The notes beneath the pieces are model-generated. The model saw only the letters and a program-made list of their open reading frames with translations. It was not told where the DNA came from and made no database searches. From positions 248,001-312,000 of the forward strand of contig JBBELK010000034.1 in the NCBI GenBank assembly GCA_037783545.1: a stretch of 64,000 nucleotides of DNA, in the 5' to 3' direction. Below are positions 1 through 10,048 of the stretch, in pieces. The stretch comes from Henricia sp. BOLD:AAB3569 (taxonomy: Eukaryota > Echinodermata > Asteroidea > Spinulosida > Echinasteridae). The first letter of the stretch is position 1; each line of letters opens with the position of its first letter. The translations under genes were made by a program, and so were the position numbers.

Positions 1-97
1 TAAGAGTTAAGGGGATTACCCAATGTCTCTGGCCGTCGGCTGCCAATGGTGCCACCTACCTATATATCTCGATGCTTAGGTGGAAGAAATTTGTAAG
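1..97 (-). repeat. Dispersed repeat, inverted relative to 58145-58233
   Basis: The reverse complement aligns with 58145-58233 over most of its length (shared CACCATTGGCAGCCGAC and AATCCCCTTAA). It is cut by the window edge. Confidence 0.75.
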
Positions 98-730
98 CTT
101 CTATTCACTCATACAGGCATGTGATTTCTCCGTTTTTTTCCGGAAATCCGTTTTTTTTGACCCAAAAACATGACCCCTGTGAATCGTGTGAATCCGTTGA
201 GAAATTAGGGGGTAGAGTATGCTAATTTAAATAGTCATAGCGCGCGACAAATTTCACGCGAAATTTCTGACTAAATACATAATATTGGATGGACTGGTTC
301 AAATCTAAGTGAAGTGTCAGGTACTTGATGCATCCATACGCATGACGCGTGAGACTGATTCAGGACCCGACTCAAACAACTGAGTGTGTGGCATGATAAA
401 ACGTGTTGTGTACGTGTTTGTGTGGCGAGGTTGTACTGCATGCTATGCACAGCGAGCGCGTGAGCGGTGCATACGGCATGCTAGACTGGTTCCCGTCCAC
501 ATATTCCACACAGGAGAATATAAGGACAGGGCGCTTCATCTTGATCTGTAATTGGTCGTCTTTGCGCATGCGCATTGTGTTTTTTATATTTAAAAATTGG
601 CCAAGCCGTTTGCTTTAGGCAATGTACTTTATTTACATAATTGGATATGTTCGACACGCACGGCCAAGTTACAAATGTCAATGCAAAATCTGCGCACTTA
701 CTAAAACAATAAAAATAATAATAACCACGT

Positions 731-752
731 GACGGGCAGAATTCTGCCCGTC
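731..752. repeat. Perfect 22-bp palindrome
   Basis: GACGGGCAGAA is followed directly by its exact reverse complement, with no loop and an EcoRI-type centre (GAATTC). It is not part of a repeat family that I recognise. Confidence 0.85.
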
Positions 753-1340
753 ATGGCTGCCCTTTACCGATCCCTATATTTTTGCAATAAGTGAACCAAT
801 CTATAGGGATCGGGAACCAATCTAACGGCATGCAAGGTGCAGCGGCAGTGCATATGATCTGCGTGGCAAACAGCGTCGCATGTAGCCATGTAGGCTAAAT
901 GTATGTTGTGAAAAATGTCGGCCCCGGGAGCAATTTTGCCGCGGGGCCCCGTGTCAGTTCGAGAAATAGACAAGGGAGTCAGAAATAAATTTCGATGGGA
1001 TTGGTTCCGGTTGCAACCATGGTCAATGGTTGGCTTAATTTGCTTTCGTTGCAACAGACTGTCTCTACGTAGGCTAGTACGTACGTGGACGGGCCGAACA
1101 AACAACTGTTTTCACCCTCAAAATGGCCATCAGATGGTGCTTGACACCATCCGATGTACAAATGGATATCGATATTTAGTCCAAGGTACAACAATTTAGT
1201 TAAATTGTTATCAAAAGTGCAATTTTCCCCTCCGATTTCGAGACCGAGACCGTGCGACCGTTTCTTTCGTTACAAATTTCTTCCAAGTTCCACGTTGCGC
1301 TATAGCGCATAGCCGTGGCCGTGGTGCGCGTACGGTCGGT

Positions 1341-1496
1341 CGCGCATTGTAGAAACCGCTTGAGTGCAGCGCGGGTAATATTACAACGTGTAGTTAGTGT
1401 GAACTCTATAGCCATGCCTAATGCACGCTGTAGATTTCACACCAACTACACGTTGTAAATATTCGCGCTGCATTTCAGCGGTTTCTAACTACAACG
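1341..1496. repeat. Imperfect hairpin, ~60-bp arms
   Basis: GTAGAAACCGCT...CAGCGCG...ACAACGTGTAGTT on the left is mirrored by AACTACACGTTGTAAAT...CAGCGGTTTCTA on the right. This looks like a small foldback element. Confidence 0.7.
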
Positions 1497-2033
1497 CGCC
1501 CGTGGCCGTGTGCCAATCCTTGGTGGCCGAATATTCATAGATTTCAACCCAATTTCAGACCATGTGTCCAAAACATATGAAACAGGTTGAAAAAAAATTA
1601 AAAATAACTTTAAAACAAGCATAAAATGCAAAAAGAAAATCGCCCAATAGTTGCCCAAGGAGGCTCTAAAATGCACCACAGAGCATGTACAGTTCAAAAG
1701 AAATCCGGGGCCCTTATAAGCGGGCCCCGGACCCACGCCGTAATGACTTCGCGCTGCGCGCTCGCAATTTCAAGTTTTTTTTTAAACATCCAATCACATC
1801 CCTGCTCATAATATTGTACACATATTCATATGACATACATGTACATGTGTGCATTATATAAATGTAAATCATCATTATTGTTTTTTCTGCAGAAACAAAA
1901 TTCATGCAATAATTGTTACCAAGTGTGTTGCTATAGACTCATTGTGTCTTGGGCTCGGTTTCCTTTTGAAAAAAAAAAATAAATCATTGTACAATATGAT
2001 ATCTATTGTATGAAGTAAATTTCCCACACTTAC

Positions 2034-2170
2034 TAATAATCTCCATATTGGTCATGTTGAGTCTGAGCTTTCGGAAGGTGGTCAGTCCAGCTTGAGGATG
2101 TCCTTCGTCCTTACACTCACAGGCGTCATTGCGGTGGCCATTGTAGGGGCACTGAGTGGCTCGGATTAAT
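2034..2170 (-). CDS. ADAMTS9/20-like: Exon E21: middle part of GON domain
   Basis: Joined to E20 it gives YPKRLIRATQCPYNGHR, then CECKDEGHPQAGLTTFRKLRL and NMTNMEII. CPYNG-x-R, C-x-C and the AG-x-T-x-FRK-x-R-L run are GON landmarks. NMT is a possible N-glycosylation site. Acceptor tatcag/A (phase 2), donor ATTA/gtaagt (phase 1). The rest of GON, including its Gly-Tyr-Cys-Gly-rich end, was not found between 1 and 2033 and must lie outside the window. Confidence 0.9.
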
Positions 2171-2881
2171 CTGATAATCATCAAAAAAATAAAACCCAAG
2201 GAATAATTTATAAACAAACTTTTGCGAACTGCTTACCGAATAGCAGGACCTGTAAAAAAACATTTTTAAATTAGTGGCCTCATGTTTAGACCCCAGCAGT
2301 CTTCTACATTGGCAAAATTATCAAGACATGCAAAATAGCAAATTAACCCAATAGCACTCACTGGAAACAAGTGGTGTGTCTTATCATGGTGGAAGGATCT
2401 CCATGGACTTGTACTCCTCAGAGCTTTTTGGTATATGTTTAGTAATGTTCCTTGTCAAGGTAATGTTCCTTTTCAATCGTCACCAAACACAAGATTTGAC
2501 AGAGGGTGCATCAAGCTATGAGTGCATCCCTATAAATTGGGGGTGTGTTTGCAGAAACTTGAATTTCACTGAGTTGACCATGGAAGAAATACGGTGGTTT
2601 GGGGGTGTTGTGAGGACTAATGGGTTGAAGAAACACAGAGAGAAGCAGTCCGGAAGAAAGATGGGTTATGGAGTGGAAAGCCCATTAGGAGAACAACGGG
2701 CAGGTCTGGGGCTAGAGGGTGAACAAAGCAGGGATTAGAAGTACCAGAAGGGAGGAAGGTTTGAGAAAAGGATTGTGGGAAGAAAACAGAAAGAATATAA
2801 AACACAGATCTCCAATAAGCTTGTTCTTGTTGGCCTTGTTCTTGATGATAAGACTGATAAGAAGCCACTATAATGTCTAAC
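2171..2881. other. Intron E20-E21
   Basis: 711 bases. Nothing recognised besides the splice sites; overlapping open frames are shadows. Confidence 0.6.
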
Positions 2882-3068
2882 CTTTTGGGATAGATCTCGG
2901 CAAAATTTTCCACCTCCCCAGCAGGTAGGTTGATGAATTCTTGGGGCTCGCTGGTGCTCATTCCATGGCAGTGAACTGTTAGCGGTCTCCCTTGTACCAG
3001 GATGGAATAGTCTTTATCCTCGTGCAGGTAGTGTTGCAGTTGGACTTCAAGACAGCTTTTAGGATGAC
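2882..3068 (-). CDS. ADAMTS9/20-like: Exon E20: N-terminal part of GON domain
   Basis: After completing the last TSR cysteine it reads HPKSCLEVQ ... HEDKDYSILVQGRPLTVHC, then EFINLPAGEVENFAEIYPKR. This order (KSC, short strand with a Gly turn, V-x-C, LP-x-G-E-x-EN, E-x-Y-x-KR) is the recognised start of a GON domain. GON has conserved cysteines and ends ADAMTS9/20 and GON-1; in the worm it is linked to ER-to-Golgi transport and gonad morphogenesis. Acceptor cttcttag/GT (phase 1), donor AAAAG/gttaga (phase 2). Confidence 0.9.
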
Positions 3069-3105
3069 CTAAGAAGGGGATAGAACAAGTTTTTTAATAC
3101 GATGC

Positions 3106-4297
3106 AAAAACGGATAAATGCGCAGATCATGATAATAGAGCCAAAACATAATGATGTCATGGTTTGTTTACATGCGTATTTTCTTATGGCCTCCCACATA
3201 GAATTCAGGTCAGTCAGGCGTGGAAGCAAGTGCCGCAGCGGGACTTCGCCGCATTCACCCTCTTTTCCTCAGGTCTCCTTATAGCAATCAATCGGGCATG
3301 CTGTGCCGGACCTATCCCCCACCCTTCCAGGTGGTCCCCCAGCTGCGCCAACCACGACGCACGGGTTCGACCAACAGGTCACCTCCACCCCGGCGAATCT
3401 GATCTGACGGGGAGAAGCGAACCGTAGAGGCACAGCTGGCGCTCTCGGGTCAAGCAGGTTACCCTCTCCACACGCGCCCTGTCGAGCACCTCCTGGTTCG
3501 ACACATGGTCTATCCAGCAGTACCAGAGGATGCGGGGAAGGGAAGTACTCAGGAAGGCGTCCATTCGTTGCCTCAACCCGCTGGTCAAACTCCACGCTTC
3601 ACTCGCGTAAAGCAATACAGGCAAGACAGGCAAGACCAGCGAGCGGAAGACTCGGACTTTCGTACATCTGCTCAAATGCCGAGAGCACCAAATAGTCTTG
3701 TTAGGCGAGTTCATCACTCCCTGCGCTAGGCCTAGATGCCGAATGACCAGCCTCGCCCTCATCAGAATATCCATCGTCTCGGCAAAGATCACGGCGTCAT
3801 CGGCGAAGTCCAGATCGGTGATCTGAACATCTCCAAACGACACTCCACAGTCGGTTCCTCCCACCATCCGTCCCATAATTCAGTCCATGCAAGTGTTGAA
3901 AAGCGGCGGGGCCAGTATATGCATCCCTGCATCCCTATTAACTGGAAAGAAGTCAGAGACATGCCGCATTTCACAGCAATCTCTGTTCCTGAAGTACAGG
4001 GAGGAGATGAGATGCACCAGCCGAGGGGAGATCCTGCAGAGCCCAAGGATCTTCCAAAGGGCATCCCTACTGACTGAGTCGAACGCCTTTTCGATGTAGG
4101 CTGCCTTCAGCCTACGATTGAACTCTCGAAAGCACTCGGTATAGACTCGGAGGGCCAGAATGCGGTCTACAGTGGGCCTCTTAGGAGTGAACTCGGACTG
4201 CTCAGAGGGCTGGTGGTCCAGCAGTTGCTGGCGCACTTGATTGAGAAGCACATGCGCAAAGACCTTGCCCGGAACTGAGAGGAGGGTTACGGTTTCG
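3106..4297 (-). mobile_element. Dead non-LTR retrotransposon (reverse transcriptase 3' half)
   Basis: Minus-strand reading gives LLSVPGKVF at the 5' end, QSEFTPKRPTVDRILALR, KAFDSVSRDALW, then the FADD box (DLDFADDAVIFAE) and the LYASEAWSLT tail typical of LINE reverse transcriptases. It is 5'-truncated at about 4297. It is clearly dead: an in-frame TGA at 3880-3882, a frameshift near 3480, and loss of the motif A aspartate (AYIEKAFD, where active copies have a D-L-x-KAFD run). It sits in the intron between the last TSR and GON. Confidence 0.85.
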
Positions 4298-5092
4298 GTT
4301 TACTAGTTTTGTGACCTCGAGCGAGTAAAATTTAAGGGGGCCGGGGTGCCAACCCTGTCCCCTGAGGCTCCAGTTACAGACAAGGGATGCCTACCCTTCA
4401 GCACCAAAGTGCCGCTGTAGCCCGTGGCTCCAGTTATTCAGACAAGAGATGCCAAACCCTTCGACACCAGACCCTTACGAAAACCGTTTTTACTGCTCCC
4501 TGTGTGGATTATTTCTGGATGACCTTGGGGGAGCTCATCCCAAGAGCAGGACAACGCCTGGTCTCACCAGGGTACACCGGGATGAGCCCCAAACCATACA
4601 CAAAAACTTTGTATGTTTAAAAATGTGCACATGGTTGAAAACCATCGCTTAATCATAGTTACACGTACCACTGCCATTCATGATTAGTCTTCGCAAGGGA
4701 AGGTGCCGCTGTAGCCCACATAGAATTCCACACTCGTAAACAAATGTTTACATCAATATATTTAACTTGAACCAATTCTGCATTCCAATCAAGAGAACAG
4801 GTTATTATGTGGATGAATGACTCCGTAAATCAAAGTTTATACACTGTTAACTCCAGTTACCAGTGCCTGTACTTTCATAATAAATCCAAAGGAATTAAAC
4901 ACCACAAAAGCACAGACATTTCATCTTTTGACCTGAAGATGAAAAAAGAAAGTAAGCATCTTGCAATAATCACCCACAGGGACTTGCAACCGCAACAAAT
5001 CAAATTCTACTTTTTCATATCTTATCTAGCATCAGCTTATGGTGCAATACATGTACATGTACCTGTACCTTCAGAACTCCTTCATGACTTAC
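4298..5092. other. Upstream part of intron E19-E20
   Basis: Holds two imperfect direct repeats around 4365-4460 (GGCTCCAGTTA...GACAAG) and a related stretch at 4700 (GTGCCGCTGTAGCCC). Otherwise AT-rich sequence with no gene. Confidence 0.5.
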
Positions 5093-5231
5093 ATGGTTTA
5101 TAGTTGCATATTTCTCTCGTCTCTGGCCTGATAGTCGGATGTCCACAATTGCTTCGTGGCTGCCGCTTCTCCTGGCCATCCCGACACTGCACCTTGCGCT
5201 CTCTGATGCCTCCGCCGCATTCTTTGGAACA
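5093..5231 (-). CDS. ADAMTS9/20-like: Exon E19: TSR 26, the last TSR (46 aa + 1 nt)
   Basis: Starts CSKECGGGIRERKVQC and runs to CNYKP, with the sixth cysteine codon split by a phase-1 donor (CCAT/gtaagt) and completed by E20 (GT). This is the first TSR intron that is not phase 0, and it marks the TSR-GON junction. Glu replaces Ser/Thr between the first two cysteines, so it is the only TSR in the window without the POFUT2 acceptor residue. Confidence 0.88.
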
Positions 5232-6282
5232 CTAAACAAGACGGAAAAAAAAATCCATGAGCATGCATACCATGTGACATTTGCTTATCGGTATTATAAC
5301 AACCTTCAATCAATGGGTGAATCTGAGCACACAACCGTAGTTAACCCAACATCCCTCGAACAAGAGATATTAAGGAACTTTGGATTGGATGACAGAGACA
5401 CTAATTTTGGAGCAACTCGGCCTTTCGTCTGAAGTGTTTCAGTCTTATCTGACGAGAATGGAGGGTGATGCTCGACAATTTGTAAGAAATAATAATAAAC
5501 AAACAGGATTGTTCTGTTTCCAGAAAAAAAAATGGATTATTTTTATCTGGGCAGCCAAGTTTATTTGCTGACGATACCTCTGATGATTTTGTCCGGGCAG
5601 CGCACCCGGACGAAACAGCTAGTGGCGGAGCCTCGATTCTTCATGACGACTTGTAAGCTTGGTCTGAGGTCATATGCCAAGCCAAGTCGCTGTTTTCTAC
5701 ACAACACCAAAGCACCACAAGCCCCATTGTGACATTTAAAAGAACGAAAAGGCAACATACTCGCATGCGCAGTATACATGCGTTATGTCATTCTGGTGTA
5801 TATCACGTCACCTTTGTCCAATCAAGAGCTCCTTATTAACCGTGGCTTGAGGGATTGTGGTTGAACTATTATCATGTTCGAACCCAACTGCTCAATGTGC
5901 ACGTAAGATGTTTTGCATAATTTGGGTCGGGAAATTTTCAGGTGGTTGGGATATGCTTACAGTAAAACTGACAGTTGACAGCTAACAGTTAGTAAGCTGT
6001 CCGTATTGAACTTCATACTTTTGTTATAAACAACAAGAATCTCCAAGTTTTACAAAAGGGTTCAGTGCGAACACAGCTAATAAGTCTTTTGAATGCAGTT
6101 AACTTTTTCAATTTGGTTTTTTATTTTCTAATTTGCAAAGTAGTCAAATGTTAAAAATAAACAACATACAGCACTTATTTTCTGATCGCCCTCAAAACAT
6201 TAAGTTTCCTTAATTTTATTAATTATTATAATAACTGCTTCAGTATGACGATCTGTAGTACTAGACACAAGGGCGCCCTCAC
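5232..6282. other. Intron E18-E19
   Basis: Contains a fragment at 5565-5636 related to 63155-63215 (ACCTCTGATGATTTTGTCCG, then CAGCGC-CCCGGAC), probably one end of a transposon. Nothing else recognised. Confidence 0.6.
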
Positions 6283-6471
6283 CTGGCTCCATGATCCCAT
6301 TTTCCAGTGCATGTCGGAGGTGCAAAGGGAAATGAAACACGGTCTGGTGCCTGCGAGCCTTTTGTCCCGATTGCAGTTTACGTCATCGGTTGGCATGGGC
6401 CACCCGTCTGGGCTGTGGGCTTGACATGTAATGGTTCTTGTCTGTGTGCCTGGCCCACACGTTGTGGAACA
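6283..6471 (-). CDS. ADAMTS9/20-like: Exon E18: TSR 25 (63 aa)
   Basis: Starts CSTTCGPGTQTRTITC and ends HWKMGSWSQ. The longest single TSR segment outside E10 and E12, because of an insert after the third cysteine (CQAHSPDGWPMPTDDVNC). Acceptor tttgtag/TGT, donor CAG/gtgagg. Confidence 0.88.
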
Positions 6472-6984
6472 CTACAAACAGAATGAAATAACCATTGGCT
6501 CATTAAATATTTTTTTTAGTGTTTAGATTAAGACTAGTTTTTGTAATGGATGATACTCTATAAAAAGATTGGTAATTAGCGCTAAGCATATAGATCAGTC
6601 TATTAGACCTGTTCAATATAGCACAATACCGGAACAAATTTGTAGCGTCAGTGTGTCCGAATCAAAACCATTTATCGAGTTCCAAAAATGCAATTAAACA
6701 TGACCATTGTAAAGAACGTGGGCAAATTCAACTCAGCTATAAGGCAGTGTGATATACAATGTACTTTATCAGGTTTACCTAGGAACCCAACTGGTGAGCA
6801 CAATGTCATTTTTGGGTCATTCAGACTAAAGTGGGATAAACCAGAGGTACATTTCACCTCAGGTTTTTGTGCTCTCATCTATAAAAAAAACGGCTCCTAG
6901 GTGTTGGCAAATGTTTCAAACTTTGGCAGTACTGTTCATTTAAGTAGAACGCAGCCCAGATTTCAATTGAGCTGTTTATGTAAC

Positions 6985-7150
6985 CACAAAGTGATCCCGA
7001 GCTCAGGGTTCGTTCCTTTGCCAAAACAAGACCAAATCTCGGAATCTGATCTAGAGCCAACTTTGGTCCTGAGAGCATGTACAGTTTGGGATCTGGAGCT
7101 GATCCAGCTCGGTGTTTGACCCCGAGCTTGGGATCAAGTGTAAACATGGT
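6985..7150. repeat. GATCCCGAGCTC-type inverted-repeat element, copy 1
   Basis: GTGATCCCGAGCTCAGGGTTCG near 6990 is mirrored by CGAGCTTGGGATCAAGTGTAAACA at the other end. It closely resembles 34598-34745. Lies in the E17-E18 intron. Confidence 0.7.
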
Positions 7151-7191
7151 GCAAAAGTTATAGACCACTTTTATCAGGGCATTGTACCCAC

Positions 7192-7371
7192 CTCTCCCCA
7201 GGGGCCAGCCATCCACATCAGTCGGGGCGTGTTACAGCTGTGAGTATTGCACTTTGTGTTGTCCCTGGGCATGCGCTGCACAGAGCACATGCTGTTGTCC
7301 ACTTCAATGTCCTTGGAGTCGGTGCATTGGACCATACGATACCTGCGGCCGCCATCGCAGGACTTTGAACA
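7192..7371 (-). CDS. ADAMTS9/20-like: Exon E17: TSR 24 (60 aa)
   Basis: Starts CSKSCDGGRRYRMVQC and ends MAGPWGE. Six cysteines; acceptor ttacatag/TGT and donor GAG/gtgggt, both phase 0. Found from the splice-bounded frame rather than as a long open frame. It joins E16 (WSQ|CSKSCDGG) and E18 (WGE|CSTTCG) without a frame break. Confidence 0.87.
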
Positions 7372-7919
7372 CTATGTAAGGATGACAACAATTTTGTTTC
7401 AGTTTCCAACAGGCAGACACCAAAACCAGGTCTTGCAATATTTTGAGTATGAAGCAAAGTGTTTGAGTTGAGTGTAAATTTGACGTGCATCGCCTAGAGA
7501 AAATGCAGTGTTGAGGGAATTTGGTGTGAAATGATGCACTGAAAATCATAGAATTGCAAAAACGCTTGCTGCCCAATTATGTTTTTAAGTGCGTCATTCT
7601 CCCCATGCTGCATTTTCTTGAAGAGTAAACTGCTTATAACCAAGTTAACTACAGTTTGACTATTTCAAATCAAACGCAGACTAGTCAATGATGGTTAGTC
7701 GTGTCTGGTCGACCATTTGGAACCAGCCCACAGCGCACAGTCGTGCTGGTCATTAGTACCCATCAGGTAGCGAGTTGATACAGCAATTTGCGTGGAACCA
7801 ATGGACTAACCAAAGGCGTTCTCACTTGAGTGTTAGTGCACACGTGTGTTGCCAGGATGACGTTCGACCAGTGGTTAATCTAGTTGTGAATCGAACTTAC
7901 TCATAATTAATTTTTATTT

Positions 7920-8064
7920 GGGATGAGAGAAAAATTGTTGGGATGAGAGAAAAATTGTTGGGATGAGGGAAAAATCTCCCGATAAGGCCCTTACGGTTTT
8001 TCTCTTATCCCACGTTTAGTCGTTTCATTTCAATGGTGATTAGGTACCATACCAGATATTGCGT
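7920..8064 (+). mobile_element. SINE-B 3' fragment with short tandem repeat
   Basis: Three near-identical copies of GGGATGAGAGAAAAATTGTT are followed by TTTCTCTTATCCCACG and CAATGGTGATTAGGTACCATACCAGAT. The last part is identical in form to the tail of the full SINE at 52741-52950. It lies about 140 bp upstream of the E16 donor in the E16-E17 intron. Confidence 0.75.
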
Positions 8065-8206
8065 TCATTAATTTTTATTATGTAAGCTGCACAACATGAG
8101 TACGCGATAATTCCATGCAAGTAAGCCATTTTGAGAAGTTGCACAAGCTATGCTCTTTTTCTTTGAATCAACCCCTTGCCATTTTTCACCCTGCAAGTCA
8201 CAGTAC

Positions 8207-8380
8207 CTGACTCCATCTGCCTTTCTTCCAGTGGTACGTATTGCACTTCTCCCGACTGCACCGTTTGGACGTTTTGGGCTTAATCTTGTGTTGAAAGCAC
8301 AGTGCATCTTCAACGATTTGACCCTTTATCTGGCAGGTCACCTCACGGACTCGGACGCCTCTGTCACAAGTCACTGAGCA
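8207..8380 (-). CDS. ADAMTS9/20-like: Exon E16: TSR 23 (58 aa)
   Basis: Starts CSVTCDRGVRVREVTC and ends HWKKGRWSQ, with six cysteines (CQIKGQIVEDALCF ... CSREKC). The Gly after the second Cys is Asp, but C-x-x-S/T-C-x-x-G is still met. Acceptor cttacag/TGC, donor CAG/gtactg (weak at +4). It is very basic (HKIKPKTSKRCSREK). Confidence 0.88.
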
Positions 8381-8509
8381 CTGTAAGGAGAAATATTTGT
8401 GAGATAAAAATTGCAACACAGTACTGCTTCTATGGTTTCTTGCATTTGATGGACATTAAACCCTTAATAGCAGAGAACGAGTACAGCAGCAACAGTAATC
8501 AAGTTCATA

Positions 8510-8861
8510 ATTGGGTCTTTCCACGGTAAAGGGGGCATTTTGGCAACACAGACCATATTTTCGAGAAAATACCTTTGTCTGGTCTCAAAATAAAAGAAAT
8601 AAGTTTCACTTGTTCTGAAGAGATAACTTACATGTAGGCCCCAAAAGGGTTACAAACAGTGTGACAATATGCTTTTCTAAAAACCCTGTGTACAAATTTC
8701 CAATATACGCTCATAACCAGGACGGACACTATTTGTAACCCTTTTGGGGCTCTTCAGAACAACAAACTTATTTCTTTTATTTTGAGACCAGACAAAGGTA
8801 TTTTCTTGAAAATATGGTCTGTGTTGCCAAAATGCCCCCTTTACCATGGAAAGACTCAATT
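8510..8861. mobile_element. Foldback MITE, family FB-A copy 1 (~350 bp)
   Basis: The left arm TTGGGTCTTTCCACGGTAAA, GGGGGCATTTTGGCAACACA is mirrored almost to the centre by the right arm, which ends AAATGCCCCCTTTACCATGG. No coding capacity. First of three adjacent foldbacks in the E15-E16 intron. Confidence 0.88.
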
Positions 8862-8862
8862 A

Positions 8863-9286
8863 GGTTTTTCTCAGGACTGGAGCCCATTTTGTCAATCAAG
8901 ATAATATTTTCCCAACAGATGCTTTTATCTTTTCTCAAATAGAAAAAGTAACTTCAAATTGTTCTATGAAGATAACAAAAGCCCCAAAAAGGTAGTCTTA
9001 GTAGTCTGCCAACATACCTTTCGAAAAACCTTCCAATTAACTAGTGTAACAAGGACAGAAACTTGTGGGACATCTTCGTCTGTCCTGTTACTGGGAAATT
9101 TGCACATGGAGTTTTTAGAAAGGTACATGTATGTTGTCAGACTACATATATCTGCTACCGTTTTAGGGTCTAAGTTACCTTTTTAAAACAAGTTAACGAT
9201 ACTTCTCTATTTTGAGAGAAGATAAAAAAGTCTTTGCTGGAAAATATATAGATTGCCAAAATAGGCTCTAGACCTGAGAAAAACCA
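8863..9286. mobile_element. Foldback MITE, family FB-B (~424 bp)
   Basis: Starts GGTTTTTCTCAGGACTGGAG and ends CTAGACCTGAGAAAAACC. The arms also mirror internally (TCTTTTCTCAAATAG against CTATTTTGAGAGAAGAT, and GTAACAAGGACAG against CTGTCCTGTTAC). It follows FB-A copy 1 after a single base. Confidence 0.85.
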
Positions 9287-9456
9287 ATGTTTTATCTATA
9301 TCTGTGTGATAAATTTGAATTGCAAAATTGCATCGCTGTGCATCAGAGATGAAGCCACAATACAATTTAGCGAAATAAATTTAAAAGAACAAAAGAATAA
9401 AAACAGTAACAATTTCAAAACAGGTGGCATAATCAAGCAAACAATAGTATGCACAT

Positions 9457-9851
9457 TTGAGTCTTTCCACAGTAAAAGGGGCTATTTTGGCAACACAGAC
9501 CATATTTTCGAGGAAATACCTTTGTCTGGTCACAAAATAAAAGACAAGTTTAAGTTGTTCTGAAGAGATAACATAGGCCAAAAAAGGGTTACAAATAGTG
9601 TGACAACATGCCTTTCTAAAAACCATGTGTACAAATTTCAAATATACGCTCGTAACAGGGAACGTCCCGGTTACGAGCGTATATTGGTAATTTGTACACA
9701 GGGTTTGTTACACTATTTGTAACCCTTTTTGGGCCTAAGTTATCTCTTCACAACTGAAACTTATTTCTTTTATTTTGAGGCCAGACAAAGGTATTTTCTG
9801 GAAAATATGGTCTGTGTTGCCAAAATGCCCCTTTTACCCTGGAAAGACTTA
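9457..9851. mobile_element. Foldback MITE, family FB-A copy 2 (~395 bp)
   Basis: Same ends as 8510-8861 (TGAGTCTTTCCACAGTAAAA, and CCTTTTACCCTGGAAAGACT). Its centre is a near-perfect hairpin, with ATATACGCTCGTAAC and GTTACGAGCGTATAT around CCGGGACG-like sequence. Confidence 0.88.
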
Positions 9852-10048
9852 TTTTCATTATGAAGCAGAGAAATCACAATGCTCAACCCATCGTATCAGT
9901 AAGTCAAGAAACTGTGAGATGTAATTTTCTTTCAAATAAATGATAGATATGCTATAAACCACATCATGAAACAGCAGATGAGTATTTGTTTATTCCAATT
10001 TACCACGGTGAATAACCTATTTCGTTTTATTAATGACAGATGCCTTAC

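Larger units (their letters stand above)
1..2033. other. Intron 3' of E21 (gene continues off-window)
   Basis: No exon of the missing GON half was found. Positions 1-97 are an inverted relative of 58145-58233. A perfect palindrome lies at 731-752 and a long hairpin at about 1341-1496. Positions 1708-1775 match the interior of the GGATCC-type MITE at 55825-55890 (GGGCCCC and CTTCGCGCT...GCGCTCGC). The rest is AT-rich and unremarkable. Confidence 0.7.

Noticed and set aside
1485-1905. Minus-strand frames as the missing GON end
   Set aside because: They lack the Gly/Cys-rich GON ending and overlap repeat sequence.
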